From Flavobacteriaceae bacterium PS02334 (lineage in GTDB: Bacteria; Bacteroidota; Bacteroidia; Flavobacteriales; Flavobacteriaceae): a stretch of DNA of 64,000 bases. The DNA lies in the NCBI GenBank assembly GCA_029959295.1, contig JASCOH010000001.1, forward strand, positions 310,001 through 374,000, given 5' to 3'. Below are positions 34,297 through 43,382 of this stretch, in pieces; position 1 is the stretch's first letter, and the number at the start of each line of letters is the position of its first letter. The notes below the pieces were generated by a model, which saw only the letters and a program-made list of their open reading frames with translations, had not been told where the DNA came from and ran no database searches. A program made the position numbers and the translations under genes.

Positions 34297-35262
34297 ATGC
34301 TAAAAGTTGGAGTATTAGGTGCCGGCCACCTAGGAAAAATTCATTTGCGTTTATTACAACAATCTGAAAAATATGAATTAGTAGGCTTTTATGACCCAAA
34401 TCAGGAAAATGCTGAAAAAGTTGCCAAAGAATTCGGTTATAAAAAATTCGATACAATCGCCAAATTAATTCACGCAGTTGATGTGGTTGATATTGTAACT
34501 CCAACACTTTCGCACTATAAATGTGCTAAAGTCGCAATCAAATCTGGAAAGCACGTTTTCCTTGAAAAGCCAATTTCAAATACGGTCGAAGAAGCTGAAG
34601 AAATCATTGCCTTGGCAAAAGAATTCAATGTGAAAGGCCAAGTTGGCCATGTTGAAAGATTCAATCCTGCATTTAAATCGGTTAAAGATTCGATCCAAAA
34701 TCCGATGTTTATTGAAACGCATCGTTTGGCAGAATTCAACCCCCGCGGTACAGATGTGCCGGTAGTTTTAGACTTGATGATTCATGATATAGATGCCATT
34801 TTGAGCGTTGTAAAATCACCAGTTAAAAATATCAATGCAAGCGGTGTTTCTGTAATTTCTGACACTCCAGATATTGCAAATGCTCGAATTGAGTTTGAAA
34901 ATGGCTGTGTTGCAAACCTTACTTCCAGTCGAATTTCTTTAAAAAATATGCGTAAATCACGCTTCTTCCAAAAAGATGCTTATATCTCTGTAGATTTTCT
35001 TGAAAAGAAATGCGAAGTCGTGAAAATGAAAGACGCTCCAGAAGTTCCTGGCGATTTTGATATGATTTTACAAAATGCGGAAGGCGTAAAAAAGCAAATC
35101 TACTTCGATAATCCAGACGTTGAAAACAATAATGCCATTTTGGATGAATTAGAAACTTTCGCAGATGCCATTAACAATGATACGACTCCAATTGTGACTT
35201 TAGAAGATGGAACCGACGCTTTGAGAGTGGCTTATCAAATTATTGATTGTTTTAAAAAGTAA
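34297..35262 (+). CDS. Gfo/Idh/MocA-family oxidoreductase
   Basis: A 321-residue NAD(P)-dependent dehydrogenase. The dinucleotide fold starts GVLGAGHLGKIHLRLL, the substrate-side motif is HVFLEKPIS with the typical EKP lysine, and VGHVERFNPAF follows. The family acts on sugars and related compounds; the substrate here is unknown. It begins a run of four genes in the same direction separated by very short gaps (2-86 bp). Confidence 0.9.
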   Translation: MLKVGVLGAGHLGKIHLRLLQQSEKYELVGFYDPNQENAEKVAKEFGYKKFDTIAKLIHAVDVVDIVTPTLSHYKCAKVAIKSGKHVFLEKPISNTVEEAEEIIALAKEFNVKGQVGHVERFNPAFKSVKDSIQNPMFIETHRLAEFNPRGTDVPVVLDLMIHDIDAILSVVKSPVKNINASGVSVISDTPDIANARIEFENGCVANLTSSRISLKNMRKSRFFQKDAYISVDFLEKKCEVVKMKDAPEVPGDFDMILQNAEGVKKQIYFDNPDVENNNAILDELETFADAINNDTTPIVTLEDGTDALRVAYQIIDCFKK

Positions 35263-35264
35263 TT

Positions 35265-35597
35265 ATGAATATACAAAAAGCAATACTTTTTCTTTCAATG
35301 TTAGTTTTTTTTTCTTGTTCAGAAAAACGTAAAAAAGATATTGATGAAATTGTTCTTGCAGAATATATTGTAGAAAAAGACGGAATATATTTTTCAGGAG
35401 ATTGTGAAATTCATATAGGAGATAAATTTACAGGTTCCAGTAAGTATTTCTACGAAAATGGAAAAGTCAAAGGAACTTACATCTTAAAAAATGGTTTGCC
35501 TGATGGACATTGGGAACAATTTAATGATGATGGAACCAAAAAATTAGATTTATATTTTGAAAATGGAAATCTTTTAAAGAAAACAAAAACAAACTAA
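35265..35597 (+). CDS. Small lipoprotein with MORN-like repeats
   Basis: A 110-residue lipoprotein (signal ending VFFSC, Cys18). The mature part has MORN-like units: KYFYENGKVKGTYILKNGLP and GHWEQFNDDGTKKLDLYFENG, as in YwqK-type proteins. These repeats form a beta ladder of unclear function. It lies 2 bp after the oxidoreductase gene and 6 bp before the dehydrogenase gene. Confidence 0.75.
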   Translation: MNIQKAILFLSMLVFFSCSEKRKKDIDEIVLAEYIVEKDGIYFSGDCEIHIGDKFTGSSKYFYENGKVKGTYILKNGLPDGHWEQFNDDGTKKLDLYFENGNLLKKTKTN

Positions 35598-35603
35598 ATA
35601 AAA

Positions 35604-36491
35604 ATGAAAAACATAGCCGTAATCGGAGCCGGAACTATGGGCAACGGAATCGCCCACACTTTTGCACAAAATGGGTTTACCGTAAAATTAATAGACAAAT
35701 CTGAAGCCACTTTAGACAAAGGAATGGCCACAATCGCTGGAAACTTGGACAGGATGGTTTCAAAAGGAACCATTTCTGAAGATGACAAAATGAAAATCAT
35801 CAGCAATATTATCACTTACACAGAGATAAAAGATGGTGTTGTCGGCGCAGATTTGGTCGTGGAAGCCGCAACCGAAAACGTAGAATTGAAGCTGAATATT
35901 TTCAAGCAATTAAACGATGCTTGTTCACACAACACGATTTTAGCCACAAATACGTCTTCGATTTCCATCACACAAATCGGAGCCGTTGTCACTCATCCTG
36001 AACGCGTTATCGGAATGCACTTTATGAATCCGGTGCCGATTATGAAGTTGGTCGAGATCATCCGCGGTTACAATACCTCTGATGAAGTAACCAAAACCAT
36101 TATGGATCTGTCTGAAAAACTAGGAAAAACTCCAGTTGAAGTGAACGATTATCCAGGTTTTGTGGCCAACAGAATTTTAATGCCGATGATCAACGAATCT
36201 ATCGAAACTTTATACAACGGAGTTGCAGGCGTTTACGAAATCGACACAGTGATGAAATTGGGAATGGCACATCCAATGGGACCATTGCAATTGGCTGATT
36301 TTATTGGCCTTGACGTTTGCCTTGCGATTTTGAACGTAATGTACGAAGGTTTCAAAAACCCAAAATATGCTCCTTGCCCACTTTTAGTGAATATGGTTCG
36401 CGCCGGAAAATTAGGCGTAAAATCAGGCGAAGGATTCTATGATTATTCTGAAAGCAAAAAGGCTGAGAAAGTAGCAAAACAATTTATATAA
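35604..36491 (+). CDS. 3-hydroxyacyl-CoA (3-hydroxybutyryl-CoA) dehydrogenase
   Basis: NAD(P)-dependent oxidation or reduction of 3-hydroxyacyl-CoA, in short-chain fatty acid metabolism. The 295-residue protein opens with AVIGAGTMGNGIAHTFAQNG, then shows TNTSSISIT, HFMNPVPIMKLVEII with the catalytic His, and DYPGFVANRILMP. The length fits the single-function enzyme and not the large multifunctional form. Confidence 0.93.
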   Translation: MKNIAVIGAGTMGNGIAHTFAQNGFTVKLIDKSEATLDKGMATIAGNLDRMVSKGTISEDDKMKIISNIITYTEIKDGVVGADLVVEAATENVELKLNIFKQLNDACSHNTILATNTSSISITQIGAVVTHPERVIGMHFMNPVPIMKLVEIIRGYNTSDEVTKTIMDLSEKLGKTPVEVNDYPGFVANRILMPMINESIETLYNGVAGVYEIDTVMKLGMAHPMGPLQLADFIGLDVCLAILNVMYEGFKNPKYAPCPLLVNMVRAGKLGVKSGEGFYDYSESKKAEKVAKQFI

Positions 36492-36493
36492 TG

Positions 36494-36565
36494 TCTTAAG
36501 GTTTGAAAGTCTTAAAGTCCGAAAGTATGATTATTTTTGGCTTTAAGACTTTTGACTTTTAAACT
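36494..36565. repeat. Inverted AAAGTCTTAAAG-type repeat
   Basis: GTTTGAAAGTCTTAAAG (about 36499-36515) faces CTTTAAGACTTTTGACTT (about 36541-36558). The same theme appears at 34143-34258. It lies between the dehydrogenase gene and the DUF1015 gene. Confidence 0.5.
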
Positions 36566-36577
36566 TTTGATTTAAAA

Positions 36578-37795
36578 ATGGCAAAAATAATTCCTTTCAA
36601 AGCTGTCCGCCCAACCCGCGATAAAGTCAGCTTGGTAACTTCGCGTTCTTACGACGAATATTCTCCGGCTGAATTGGCTTCGCAGTTGGATTTTAATCCG
36701 TTTTCATTTCTTCACGTCTTGAATCCGGCTTATGTCAACCAGCAAAAAATCGGACTTGAAAAAAGGTTTAAGCTCGTTGCCCAGAAATACAATGACTTTA
36801 AGGAAGAAGTTATTTTGATAAAAGAAGAAAATCCAGTCTTTTTCATCTACGAAATCCAAACCAAAAATCAGACTTTCACCGGAATTATTGCTGGAACTTC
36901 CATTGAAGATTATCAAAATAATGTCATCAAAAGACACGAAGACACGTTGCAATATCGTGTAGAATTGTTCAAAGATTATCTACACAGAACTGGTTTTAAC
37001 ACAGAACCCGTTTTGATAACTTATCCTGATAATCAAGAATTAACTGCTTGGATTTCAGATAAAAAACGAACCGATTCGCTTTATGAATTTTCCACAACCA
37101 AAAGAGAAAAACACATCCTTTGGAAAATTGAAGACTACAACGAAATCACTTGGCTTCAAGAAAAATTCAACGAAATTGGCGATTTATATATTGCCGACGG
37201 ACACCACCGATCAGCTTCGGCAGAATTATTATACGAAGAAGACAAAGCTTCCGGAAATGAAAACCTGAATTATTTTATGAGTTTTCTGATTGCAGAAAGC
37301 AACGTAAAAATATACGAATACAACCGAATAATTAGAGATTTAAACGGACATTCAAAAGAAGATTTTCTGAATAAATTATCCGAAAGTTTCTGGCTTAAAA
37401 ATAAAGAACAAGAATTGTGGAAACCCACAAAAAAGTTCGAATTCGGAATGTATCTTGATGGGGAATTTTATTCCCTGACATTGAAAGACGAACACAGTTT
37501 TACTTCGGTTTTGGAAAGTTTGGATGCTCAGATTTTATACGAAAAAGTGCTACATCCCATATTAGGAATCGAAGATTTGAGAAACGACGAGCGCATCGAT
37601 TATATTCCTGGAAAACAATCTATTGTCACGATAAAAGAAGTCGTAGACGAAGGCGAATTTGAATTGGGATTTATGCTTTTTCCAACGGATATTTCTGAAA
37701 TCAAAGAATTGGCAGATAACAATTTAATTATGCCTCCGAAAAGTACTTACATCGACCCGAAGTTTAGAAGCGGTCTTATTGTGTATGAAATTTAG
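36578..37795 (+). CDS. DUF1015 family protein
   Basis: A 405-residue protein of the DUF1015 family, found widely in bacteria without a proven function. Visible blocks are IIPFKAVRPTRDKVSLV at the start, YIADGHHRSASAELLYEE in the middle and YIPGKQSIVTIKEVVDEGE near the end. In related species it lies next to dehydrogenases of hydroxy acids, which hints at a metabolic role. A 15-bp gap leads to the next gene. Confidence 0.9.
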   Translation: MAKIIPFKAVRPTRDKVSLVTSRSYDEYSPAELASQLDFNPFSFLHVLNPAYVNQQKIGLEKRFKLVAQKYNDFKEEVILIKEENPVFFIYEIQTKNQTFTGIIAGTSIEDYQNNVIKRHEDTLQYRVELFKDYLHRTGFNTEPVLITYPDNQELTAWISDKKRTDSLYEFSTTKREKHILWKIEDYNEITWLQEKFNEIGDLYIADGHHRSASAELLYEEDKASGNENLNYFMSFLIAESNVKIYEYNRIIRDLNGHSKEDFLNKLSESFWLKNKEQELWKPTKKFEFGMYLDGEFYSLTLKDEHSFTSVLESLDAQILYEKVLHPILGIEDLRNDERIDYIPGKQSIVTIKEVVDEGEFELGFMLFPTDISEIKELADNNLIMPPKSTYIDPKFRSGLIVYEI

Positions 37796-37810
37796 GTTTA
37801 AAAAAATTCA

Positions 37811-38398
37811 ATGATGAAAAACTTAAATGTATATAGCTTCTCAAAATCTGATGTAACACGACATATTGTAATTGACCATTCTGTTATTATTGAGGAACTA
37901 GTAACAGAAACTATTGGCAGACTTTTGGAAATAGATTGTAATACTTCAAAAGCTCTTGGTCCAGTTTCAGGAGGATTAAGCTTTCACCAAAAAACATTAC
38001 TAATTACAGATAAATTTGGAGAAATAGGCAATAAGTCTAAAAAAATTATTGCCTTTTATCAGATCAGAAATAAATTTGCTCATCTTACAATATCTACATG
38101 GACTGATTTTTTTTCTATTTCAGATACCTACAAAAAAATCGAAAAGGACTTAAATATATGGTATGATAAAGAAGAAAACAACGAGACTAGTTATGAAAAT
38201 AAAGTTAGGCTTCTATATTTTTACTTAACTAGAGAAATTTTTTATTTCTTAATTGAAATAAATAAGGATTGGGCAGTTAACAAAGGACGAAAAATTGCAG
38301 AGAATGATATAAAGCAAAAGCTTTTTGAATTAACAATAGAAAATCCTTCTGAAGACATTAGAAAAGTCTGGAACCAAATCAAAGAAGAGTTATCATAA
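37811..38398 (+). CDS. HEPN/MltR-like protein of unknown function
   Basis: A 195-residue, mainly helical protein. It contains YQIRNKFAHL (R86-N-x3-H91), the R-x4-H signature of HEPN domains and also typical for MltR-like proteins. HEPN proteins are often RNases in toxin-antitoxin or defence systems, but some are inactive. No partner toxin or antitoxin gene is seen. It lies between DUF1015 and a YggS gene with gaps of 15 and 10 bp and is more AT-rich than both, which suggests insertion into an existing gene row. Confidence 0.6.
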   Translation: MMKNLNVYSFSKSDVTRHIVIDHSVIIEELVTETIGRLLEIDCNTSKALGPVSGGLSFHQKTLLITDKFGEIGNKSKKIIAFYQIRNKFAHLTISTWTDFFSISDTYKKIEKDLNIWYDKEENNETSYENKVRLLYFYLTREIFYFLIEINKDWAVNKGRKIAENDIKQKLFELTIENPSEDIRKVWNQIKEELS

Positions 38399-38408
38399 AA
38401 CAAATTCT

Positions 38409-39059
38409 ATGTCAATAAAATCAAACTTACTCGAAATAAAACAAACGCTTCCTGAAAATGTAACACTTGTTGCCGTTTCGAAAACGAAACCAGTTTCTGA
38501 TTTACTGGAAGCTTATGAAGCCGGTCAGCGCATTTTTGGAGAAAATAAAATTCAAGAAATGGCGGAAAAATTTGAAGAAATGCCAGAAGACATCGAATGG
38601 CACATGATTGGCCACGTTCAAACGAACAAAGTCAAATTTATGGCATCATTTGTGAGCTTAGTTCATGGCGTTGATTCATTGAAACTATTGGAAGAAATCA
38701 ATAAACAAGCTTTAAAAAATAATAGAATTATTGATTGCCTTTTACAGATTCATATTGCGGAAGAAGACACAAAATTTGGATTAGACGAAGCAGAATTGAA
38801 TGATTTATTAAATTCTGAAACTTTCAAAAATCTAAATAACATAAAAATTAAAGGCTTGATGGGAATGGCAACTTTTACAGAAAACCAAGACCAAATCAAA
38901 AAAGAATTTTTACATTTAAAATCTATTTTCGACAAAATTTCTGTAGTCAATTCTGATTTCACTACGCTTTCAATGGGAATGTCGGGCGATTATCAGCTAG
39001 CAATTGACTGTGGAAGCACGATGGTTCGGATTGGAAGTAGTATCTTTGGAACTAGATAA
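38409..39059 (+). CDS. YggS-family PLP-binding protein
   Basis: A 216-residue PLP-homeostasis protein (PLPBP/YggS). The PLP lysine is in LVAVSKTKPVSDLLEAY, and FGENKIQEM, WHMIGHVQTNKVKF and LSMGMSGDYQLAIDCGSTMVRIG are the usual blocks. It balances vitamin B6 forms and affects amino acid metabolism in other species. It is the last gene of the short co-directional row. Confidence 0.95.
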   Translation: MSIKSNLLEIKQTLPENVTLVAVSKTKPVSDLLEAYEAGQRIFGENKIQEMAEKFEEMPEDIEWHMIGHVQTNKVKFMASFVSLVHGVDSLKLLEEINKQALKNNRIIDCLLQIHIAEEDTKFGLDEAELNDLLNSETFKNLNNIKIKGLMGMATFTENQDQIKKEFLHLKSIFDKISVVNSDFTTLSMGMSGDYQLAIDCGSTMVRIGSSIFGTR

Positions 39060-39125
39060 TTTGAGAATATATTGATTTGAAAGCCTAAAAAGCCTTCAAT
39101 CTCAACTAAAAACCATAAACTATAT

Positions 39126-40487
39126 TTGTACGCAATATTAGACATAGAAACGACTGGAGGCCAATTTAACGAAGAAGGAATTACCGAAATTGCCATCTAT
39201 AAATTCGACGGACACGAAATTGTCGATCAATTTATCAGCCTAGTAAATCCAGAAAAGCCAATTCAGCCTTTTGTTGTAAAACTTACAGGAATCAATAATG
39301 CGATGCTTCAAAGCGCTCCAAAGTTTTATGAAGTGGCAAAGCGTATTATTGAAATTACTGAAAATTGCGTTGTCGTCGCCCATAATGCCCAATTCGATTA
39401 CAGAATTATGCGTACCGAATTTAATCGCCTAGGGTATGATTTCCAGCGCCAAAATCTCTGTACGGTTGAATTGGCAAAAAAATTAATTCCTGAACAGCCT
39501 TCTTATAGCTTAGGGAAATTGGTCCGAGCTTTAGGAATTCCAATGGCTGACAGGCACCGCGCTTCGGGCGATGCTTTGGCAACCGTGAAGTTATTCAAAA
39601 TGCTTTTAGACAAAGACTTGGAAAAAGAAATTGTCAAAACTTTCATCAAGACTGAAATTGAAAAAGGTTTAGCTCCAAAACTATTGGATATTGTTTCGGG
39701 ACTTCCTTCCACGACTGGAATTTATTATGCCCACAAAGAAAACGGCGATCTGATTTATATAGGAAAAAGCAAAAACATAAAGAGGCGTGTCAATCAGCAT
39801 TTTACCGGAAGTTCTAGAAAAGACAAAAAAATTCAGAATGAAGTTTTTGCAGTAACTTATGAAGAAACAGGAAGCGAATTGATTGCTCTGCTGAAAGAAT
39901 CAGAGGAAATTAAAATAAACAAGCCTGCTTATAATCGGGCTTTAAGCAAAACTGTTTTTCCGTGGTCGCTTTATTTGGACAAAAATAATGATGGCTATTT
40001 AAGCCTGAAACTTAAAAAAACTGACGCTCGAAAAAAAGAAATTGCTTCGTTTGCAAGCCATGTTGAAGCACAAAGCGCTTTATTCAAAATCACTGACAAA
40101 TATATTTTGTGCCAGAAAATAAATGCCCTGGAAATTGTAAAAACAAACTGTTTTCCTTTTGAATTGAACCAATGTAACGGAGCTTGTATCAATCAAGAGC
40201 TTCCTGAAGATTACAATATTAGAGTTGAAGATTTTCTTGAGAATAACGAATACAAAAACCAAAATATCATTGCGATCGATCGTGGCAGAAATCTTCAAGA
40301 ACGAAGTGCTGTGCTGATTGAAAATGGCATTTTCAAAGGTTATGCTTTCTTTGATTTGAACTATCAAGTCAATAATATCGAGATTTTAAAGAACATAATC
40401 ATTCCGATGAAGGAAAACCGCGACAACAAAAACATAATTCTAAGCTATCTGAAAAAAAAGAAGGTCTATAAAATCATATCATTCTAA
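39126..40487 (+). CDS. Exonuclease (DnaQ-like) fused to a GIY-YIG domain
   Basis: A 453-residue protein. The N-terminal DEDDh exonuclease (about 1-165) begins with ILDIETTGG and has VVAHNAQFDYR and HRASGDALATVKLF. A GIY-YIG nuclease domain follows (about 195-275): TGIYYAHKENGDLIYIGKSK. A C-terminal UvrC-like stretch carries cysteines (CNGACINQE). This fusion is common in Bacteroidota and probably acts in DNA repair. The start codon is TTG; no ATG fits upstream before an in-frame stop. A TATATTTG motif (39121-39128) overlaps the start, so the true start is not certain. Confidence 0.88.
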   Translation: MYAILDIETTGGQFNEEGITEIAIYKFDGHEIVDQFISLVNPEKPIQPFVVKLTGINNAMLQSAPKFYEVAKRIIEITENCVVVAHNAQFDYRIMRTEFNRLGYDFQRQNLCTVELAKKLIPEQPSYSLGKLVRALGIPMADRHRASGDALATVKLFKMLLDKDLEKEIVKTFIKTEIEKGLAPKLLDIVSGLPSTTGIYYAHKENGDLIYIGKSKNIKRRVNQHFTGSSRKDKKIQNEVFAVTYEETGSELIALLKESEEIKINKPAYNRALSKTVFPWSLYLDKNNDGYLSLKLKKTDARKKEIASFASHVEAQSALFKITDKYILCQKINALEIVKTNCFPFELNQCNGACINQELPEDYNIRVEDFLENNEYKNQNIIAIDRGRNLQERSAVLIENGIFKGYAFFDLNYQVNNIEILKNIIIPMKENRDNKNIILSYLKKKKVYKIISF

Positions 40488-40497
40488 GAGTTTTTAG

Positions 40498-40505
40498 TAA
40501 ATTTG
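40498..40505 (+). promoter_or_regulatory. -7 promoter box of the ion channel gene
   Basis: TAAATTTG, an exact TAnnTTTG match, 23 bp before the TTG start codon at 40529. Confidence 0.45.
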
Positions 40506-40528
40506 ATAGAACCTGAAAAAAAATTGGC

Positions 40529-41350
40529 TTGAAAATTAGCATCCCAGAAAACCTGCGCAAAAAACTTCATGAAATTATTTACGAAGCCGACACGCCTGTA
40601 GGAAAACTTTTCGACATCATCCTTTTGATACTTATCGTTTTGAGTATTGCTGCAGTTATGCTTGAAAGCATGGCGTCGGTAAAATTTTTATATGGCCATG
40701 AACTTGCTGTAATTGAGTGGATTATCACGATATTTTTCACCTTAGAATATATCGGAAGAATTATTGCTTTGAAACGGCCCTTAAAATATATTTTCAGCTT
40801 TTACGGAATTATTGATTTATTGGCGACGATTCCTGGTTATATCGACCTGATTTTCCCCGGATTGCACTTTTTGGTCTTGATTCGCGCTGTTCGTCTATTG
40901 CGTGTTTTCAGAATTTTAAAACTCGTGCATTTTGTAGGGGCTTCCAATCAATTGCTTGTCGCATTGAAAAAAAGCAGGCTGAAAATCGCCGTTTTTCTTT
41001 TTAACGTAATCGTTTTGTGCATCATTTTAGGGACTTTAATGTACATGATTGAAGGTCCGAAAAGTGGGTTTACAAGCATTCCGATCAGCATTTATTGGAC
41101 AATTGTAACTTTAACAACAGTTGGCTTTGGCGATATTACTCCAGAAACGCCTTTTGGACAATTTGTTTCAATGATCATCATGATTTTGGGTTATGGTATC
41201 ATTGCCGTTCCAACCGGCTTGGTCACCGCAGAATTTATGGCTAGGGAAAAAGTTCAAGAAAACACCCAGTCTTGCCCAAATTGCGGTACTGAAAAACACA
41301 GAGATGACGCTATTTATTGCTATCATTGCGGCCATTCATTAAAAGAATAA
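40529..41350 (+). CDS. Voltage-gated potassium channel with C-terminal zinc ribbon
   Basis: A 273-residue six-helix channel subunit. The voltage-sensor helix carries the repeated arginines RAVRLLRVFRILKLV, the selectivity filter is TLTTVGFGD, and the pore helices surround it. A zinc ribbon ends the protein (CPNCGTEK, then CYHCGHSL). The start codon is TTG; an upstream in-frame stop leaves no ATG. Single gene with its own -7 box. Confidence 0.92.
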   Translation: MKISIPENLRKKLHEIIYEADTPVGKLFDIILLILIVLSIAAVMLESMASVKFLYGHELAVIEWIITIFFTLEYIGRIIALKRPLKYIFSFYGIIDLLATIPGYIDLIFPGLHFLVLIRAVRLLRVFRILKLVHFVGASNQLLVALKKSRLKIAVFLFNVIVLCIILGTLMYMIEGPKSGFTSIPISIYWTIVTLTTVGFGDITPETPFGQFVSMIIMILGYGIIAVPTGLVTAEFMAREKVQENTQSCPNCGTEKHRDDAIYCYHCGHSLKE

Positions 41351-41359
41351 TTTCTTTCT

Positions 41360-41500
41360 GAAGCTATTCCAGCTTTACGCTCCAAGTCCTCATTTCAAAC
41401 TCTTTTTTGCAAGTCGAAAAACGAGCTTCCTCCGGTCGCTGTTTTACGCCAGCAAAAAATAGAGTTTGAAATTGCGGGCTTTCCGTTGCAATCTGGGCTA
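41360..41500 (-). repeat. AGCCC dispersed repeat, copy on the minus strand
   Basis: On the minus strand it reads AGCCCAGATTGCAACGGAAA, then GCGACCGGAGGAAGCTC and GGACTTGGAGCGTAAAGCTG, ending at TAGCTTC. All three blocks recur in the same order at 43383-43524 and 57743-57885. Confidence 0.8.
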
Positions 41501-41552
41501 TAAATAACTATTCTGCTAAAAATCAACAGTAGGATTTTTAAAACAGTAGCAG

Positions 41553-41560
41553 TAACTTTG
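41553..41560 (+). promoter_or_regulatory. -7 promoter box of miaA
   Basis: TAACTTTG, six bases before the ATG at 41567. It overlaps a possible upstream TTG start and argues for the ATG. Confidence 0.55.
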
Positions 41561-41566
41561 CTTCAA

Positions 41567-42490
41567 ATGAAACATTTAATTACAATCATCGGCCCAACGG
41601 CAATCGGAAAAACGGCTTTGAGCATCAAATTGGCCAGTCATTTCAACTGCGAAATAATTTCCTGCGATTCCCGCCAATTTTTTCAAGAAATGGAAATCGG
41701 CACGGCTGTTCCTTCCACAGAAGAATTGGCTTCTGCCCCGCATCATTTCATCCAAAACAAATCCATTTTTGAAAATTATACGGTTGGAGATTTTGAAAGA
41801 GAAGCAATTTCAAAACTGGATGAATTATTTCAAACCAATGATTATGCAATTTTGGTCGGCGGTTCTGGATTGTATGTTGATGCCATTTTAAAAGGATTTG
41901 ATACTTTTCCTGAGATAGATTCTTCTGTCAGAACAGGAATTATTTCAAACTATGAAAAATTCGGAATTGAATATTTGCAGCAAAAATTAGAGGAATTAGA
42001 CAAAGATTATTTTGATACAATTTCAAAAGAAAATCCTCAGACTTTACAAAATCCACAGCGTTTGATGCGTTTTGTAGAAGTCTGCATCGGAAGCGGCAAA
42101 CCTTATTCTTCTTTTTTAAATCAAAAGAAAATTGCTCGAAATTTTACGCCAATAATCATAGGATTGGAGGCTGAACGACAAGAAATGTATGACAGAATCA
42201 ATCTTCGTGTTGACTTGATGATGCAAGCTGGATTGTTGGAAGAAGCGGAAAAATTATATCCAAATAAAAATCTGAATGCCTTGCAGACCGTTGGTTACCG
42301 AGAATTGTTTTCTTATTTCGATGGTAATTTCACACTAGATTTTGCCATTGAAGAAATCAAAAAAAATACACGAAGATTTGCAAAAAGACAGCTGACATGG
42401 TTCAAGCGAACAGAAAATGCAAAATGGTTTGATTATAAAACAGATGCAGAAAAAATTATAAAGTCTATATCTAATGTCAAAAATTCATAA
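41567..42490 (+). CDS. miaA: tRNA dimethylallyltransferase
   Basis: Adds the isopentenyl group to adenosine 37 of tRNAs that read UNN codons. The 307-residue protein has the P-loop GPTAIGKT near the N-terminus, DSRQFFQEM, LVGGSGLYVDAIL and TVGYRELFSYFDG. I start at the ATG (MKHLIT) and not at an upstream TTG, which lies in the -7 box. Its stop codon falls inside the heptamer repeat that leads into the next gene. Confidence 0.96.
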   Translation: MKHLITIIGPTAIGKTALSIKLASHFNCEIISCDSRQFFQEMEIGTAVPSTEELASAPHHFIQNKSIFENYTVGDFEREAISKLDELFQTNDYAILVGGSGLYVDAILKGFDTFPEIDSSVRTGIISNYEKFGIEYLQQKLEELDKDYFDTISKENPQTLQNPQRLMRFVEVCIGSGKPYSSFLNQKKIARNFTPIIIGLEAERQEMYDRINLRVDLMMQAGLLEEAEKLYPNKNLNALQTVGYRELFSYFDGNFTLDFAIEEIKKNTRRFAKRQLTWFKRTENAKWFDYKTDAEKIIKSISNVKNS

Positions 42491-42525
42491 TTCATAATTC
42501 ATAATTCATAATTCATAATTCATAA
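42484..42525. repeat. Heptamer tandem repeat TTCATAA x6
   Basis: Six exact units of TTCATAA. The first unit contains the miaA stop codon and the last base is the A of the thioesterase ATG. A change in unit number would alter the distance between the two genes and the ribosome binding region of the second, but not a reading frame. Confidence 0.95.
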
Positions 42526-43265
42526 TGCCAATAGCTCCAAATTTCACATCCATATTTAGCAAAGACTGGGAAATCAATTTCACGCAATGCACTCCGAATG
42601 GGTATTTGAAATATACCGATTTGTGTAATTTATTGCAGTTAACAGCTGGCGATCATGCTGAAGCTGGAGGAATCAGTTTTACAGATATGCAAGAATTTCA
42701 CCAAGCGTGGGTAATGAGCAGAATGCGGATTGAAATTGAATCATTGCCAAAATGGAAAGATATCGTAACGGTAAAAACTTGGATTATTTCTCTGGAAAAT
42801 TCACGTTCAGTAAGAGCTTTGGAAATGTATGCCAACGGCAAGAAAATAATCGGATGCGAGACTTTTTGGGCAGTTTTCAACACAAAATTGCGCCGTCCGG
42901 AAGCTTTGGCCTTGCCACACGAACATTTTGAAAAATATGCTGCACATTTTTCTACTGAAGAAAGAGTTAAGAAAATTGATTTGCAAAAAGAAATGAAAAC
43001 TGTGAATGAAAGAAAAGTGGTTCTTTCAGATTTGGATATTGTCAATCATGTGAATAATGTAAAATATCTTGAATGGTGTCTAGATTTAGTTGATGCTAAA
43101 GCGATTATGAAACAAAAGTTGAAAAGTTTCGACATGAATTTCATGAAAGAATTGACACTTGGCGATGCTGTTTCAATTGATGAATTTTCTATTGAAAACA
43201 AATCAAATTATTCTATTTTGAAGGATGGAAAAGCTTGTTTTGGATTGGAATTAGATTGGAAATAA
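42525..43265 (+). CDS. Acyl-ACP thioesterase-like protein
   Basis: A 246-residue protein with a tandem hot-dog layout as in acyl-ACP thioesterases (Acyl-ACP_TE). Visible blocks are YTDLCNLLQLTAGDHAEA and, in the second half, VLSDLDIVNHVNNVKYLEWC with the catalytic Asn/His region. It should release fatty acids from acyl-ACP or hydrolyse acyl-CoA. The start codon follows directly on a heptamer repeat with no clear Shine-Dalgarno site. Confidence 0.88.
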   Translation: MPIAPNFTSIFSKDWEINFTQCTPNGYLKYTDLCNLLQLTAGDHAEAGGISFTDMQEFHQAWVMSRMRIEIESLPKWKDIVTVKTWIISLENSRSVRALEMYANGKKIIGCETFWAVFNTKLRRPEALALPHEHFEKYAAHFSTEERVKKIDLQKEMKTVNERKVVLSDLDIVNHVNNVKYLEWCLDLVDAKAIMKQKLKSFDMNFMKELTLGDAVSIDEFSIENKSNYSILKDGKACFGLELDWK

Positions 43266-43314
43266 GCACAACGGTTTTGCAGATTTTTTCCACGAATTTT
43301 TTATTTTGAAAACG

Positions 43315-43342
43315 TTCCCTCGACTGCGCTCGGGATGACAAT
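43315..43342 (+). repeat. CTGCGCTCGGGATGACA repeat, third copy
   Basis: Matches the copies at 5141-5168 and 5246-5274 over about 27 bp. Confidence 0.75.
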
Positions 43343-43382
43343 ATTGATGAATCTGAAATCTAAATTCTTAAATCTGCTTTAC

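Noticed and set aside
42484-42525. CRISPR-like array
   Set aside because: Seven-base units without spacers; it is a simple tandem repeat. No cas genes are present.
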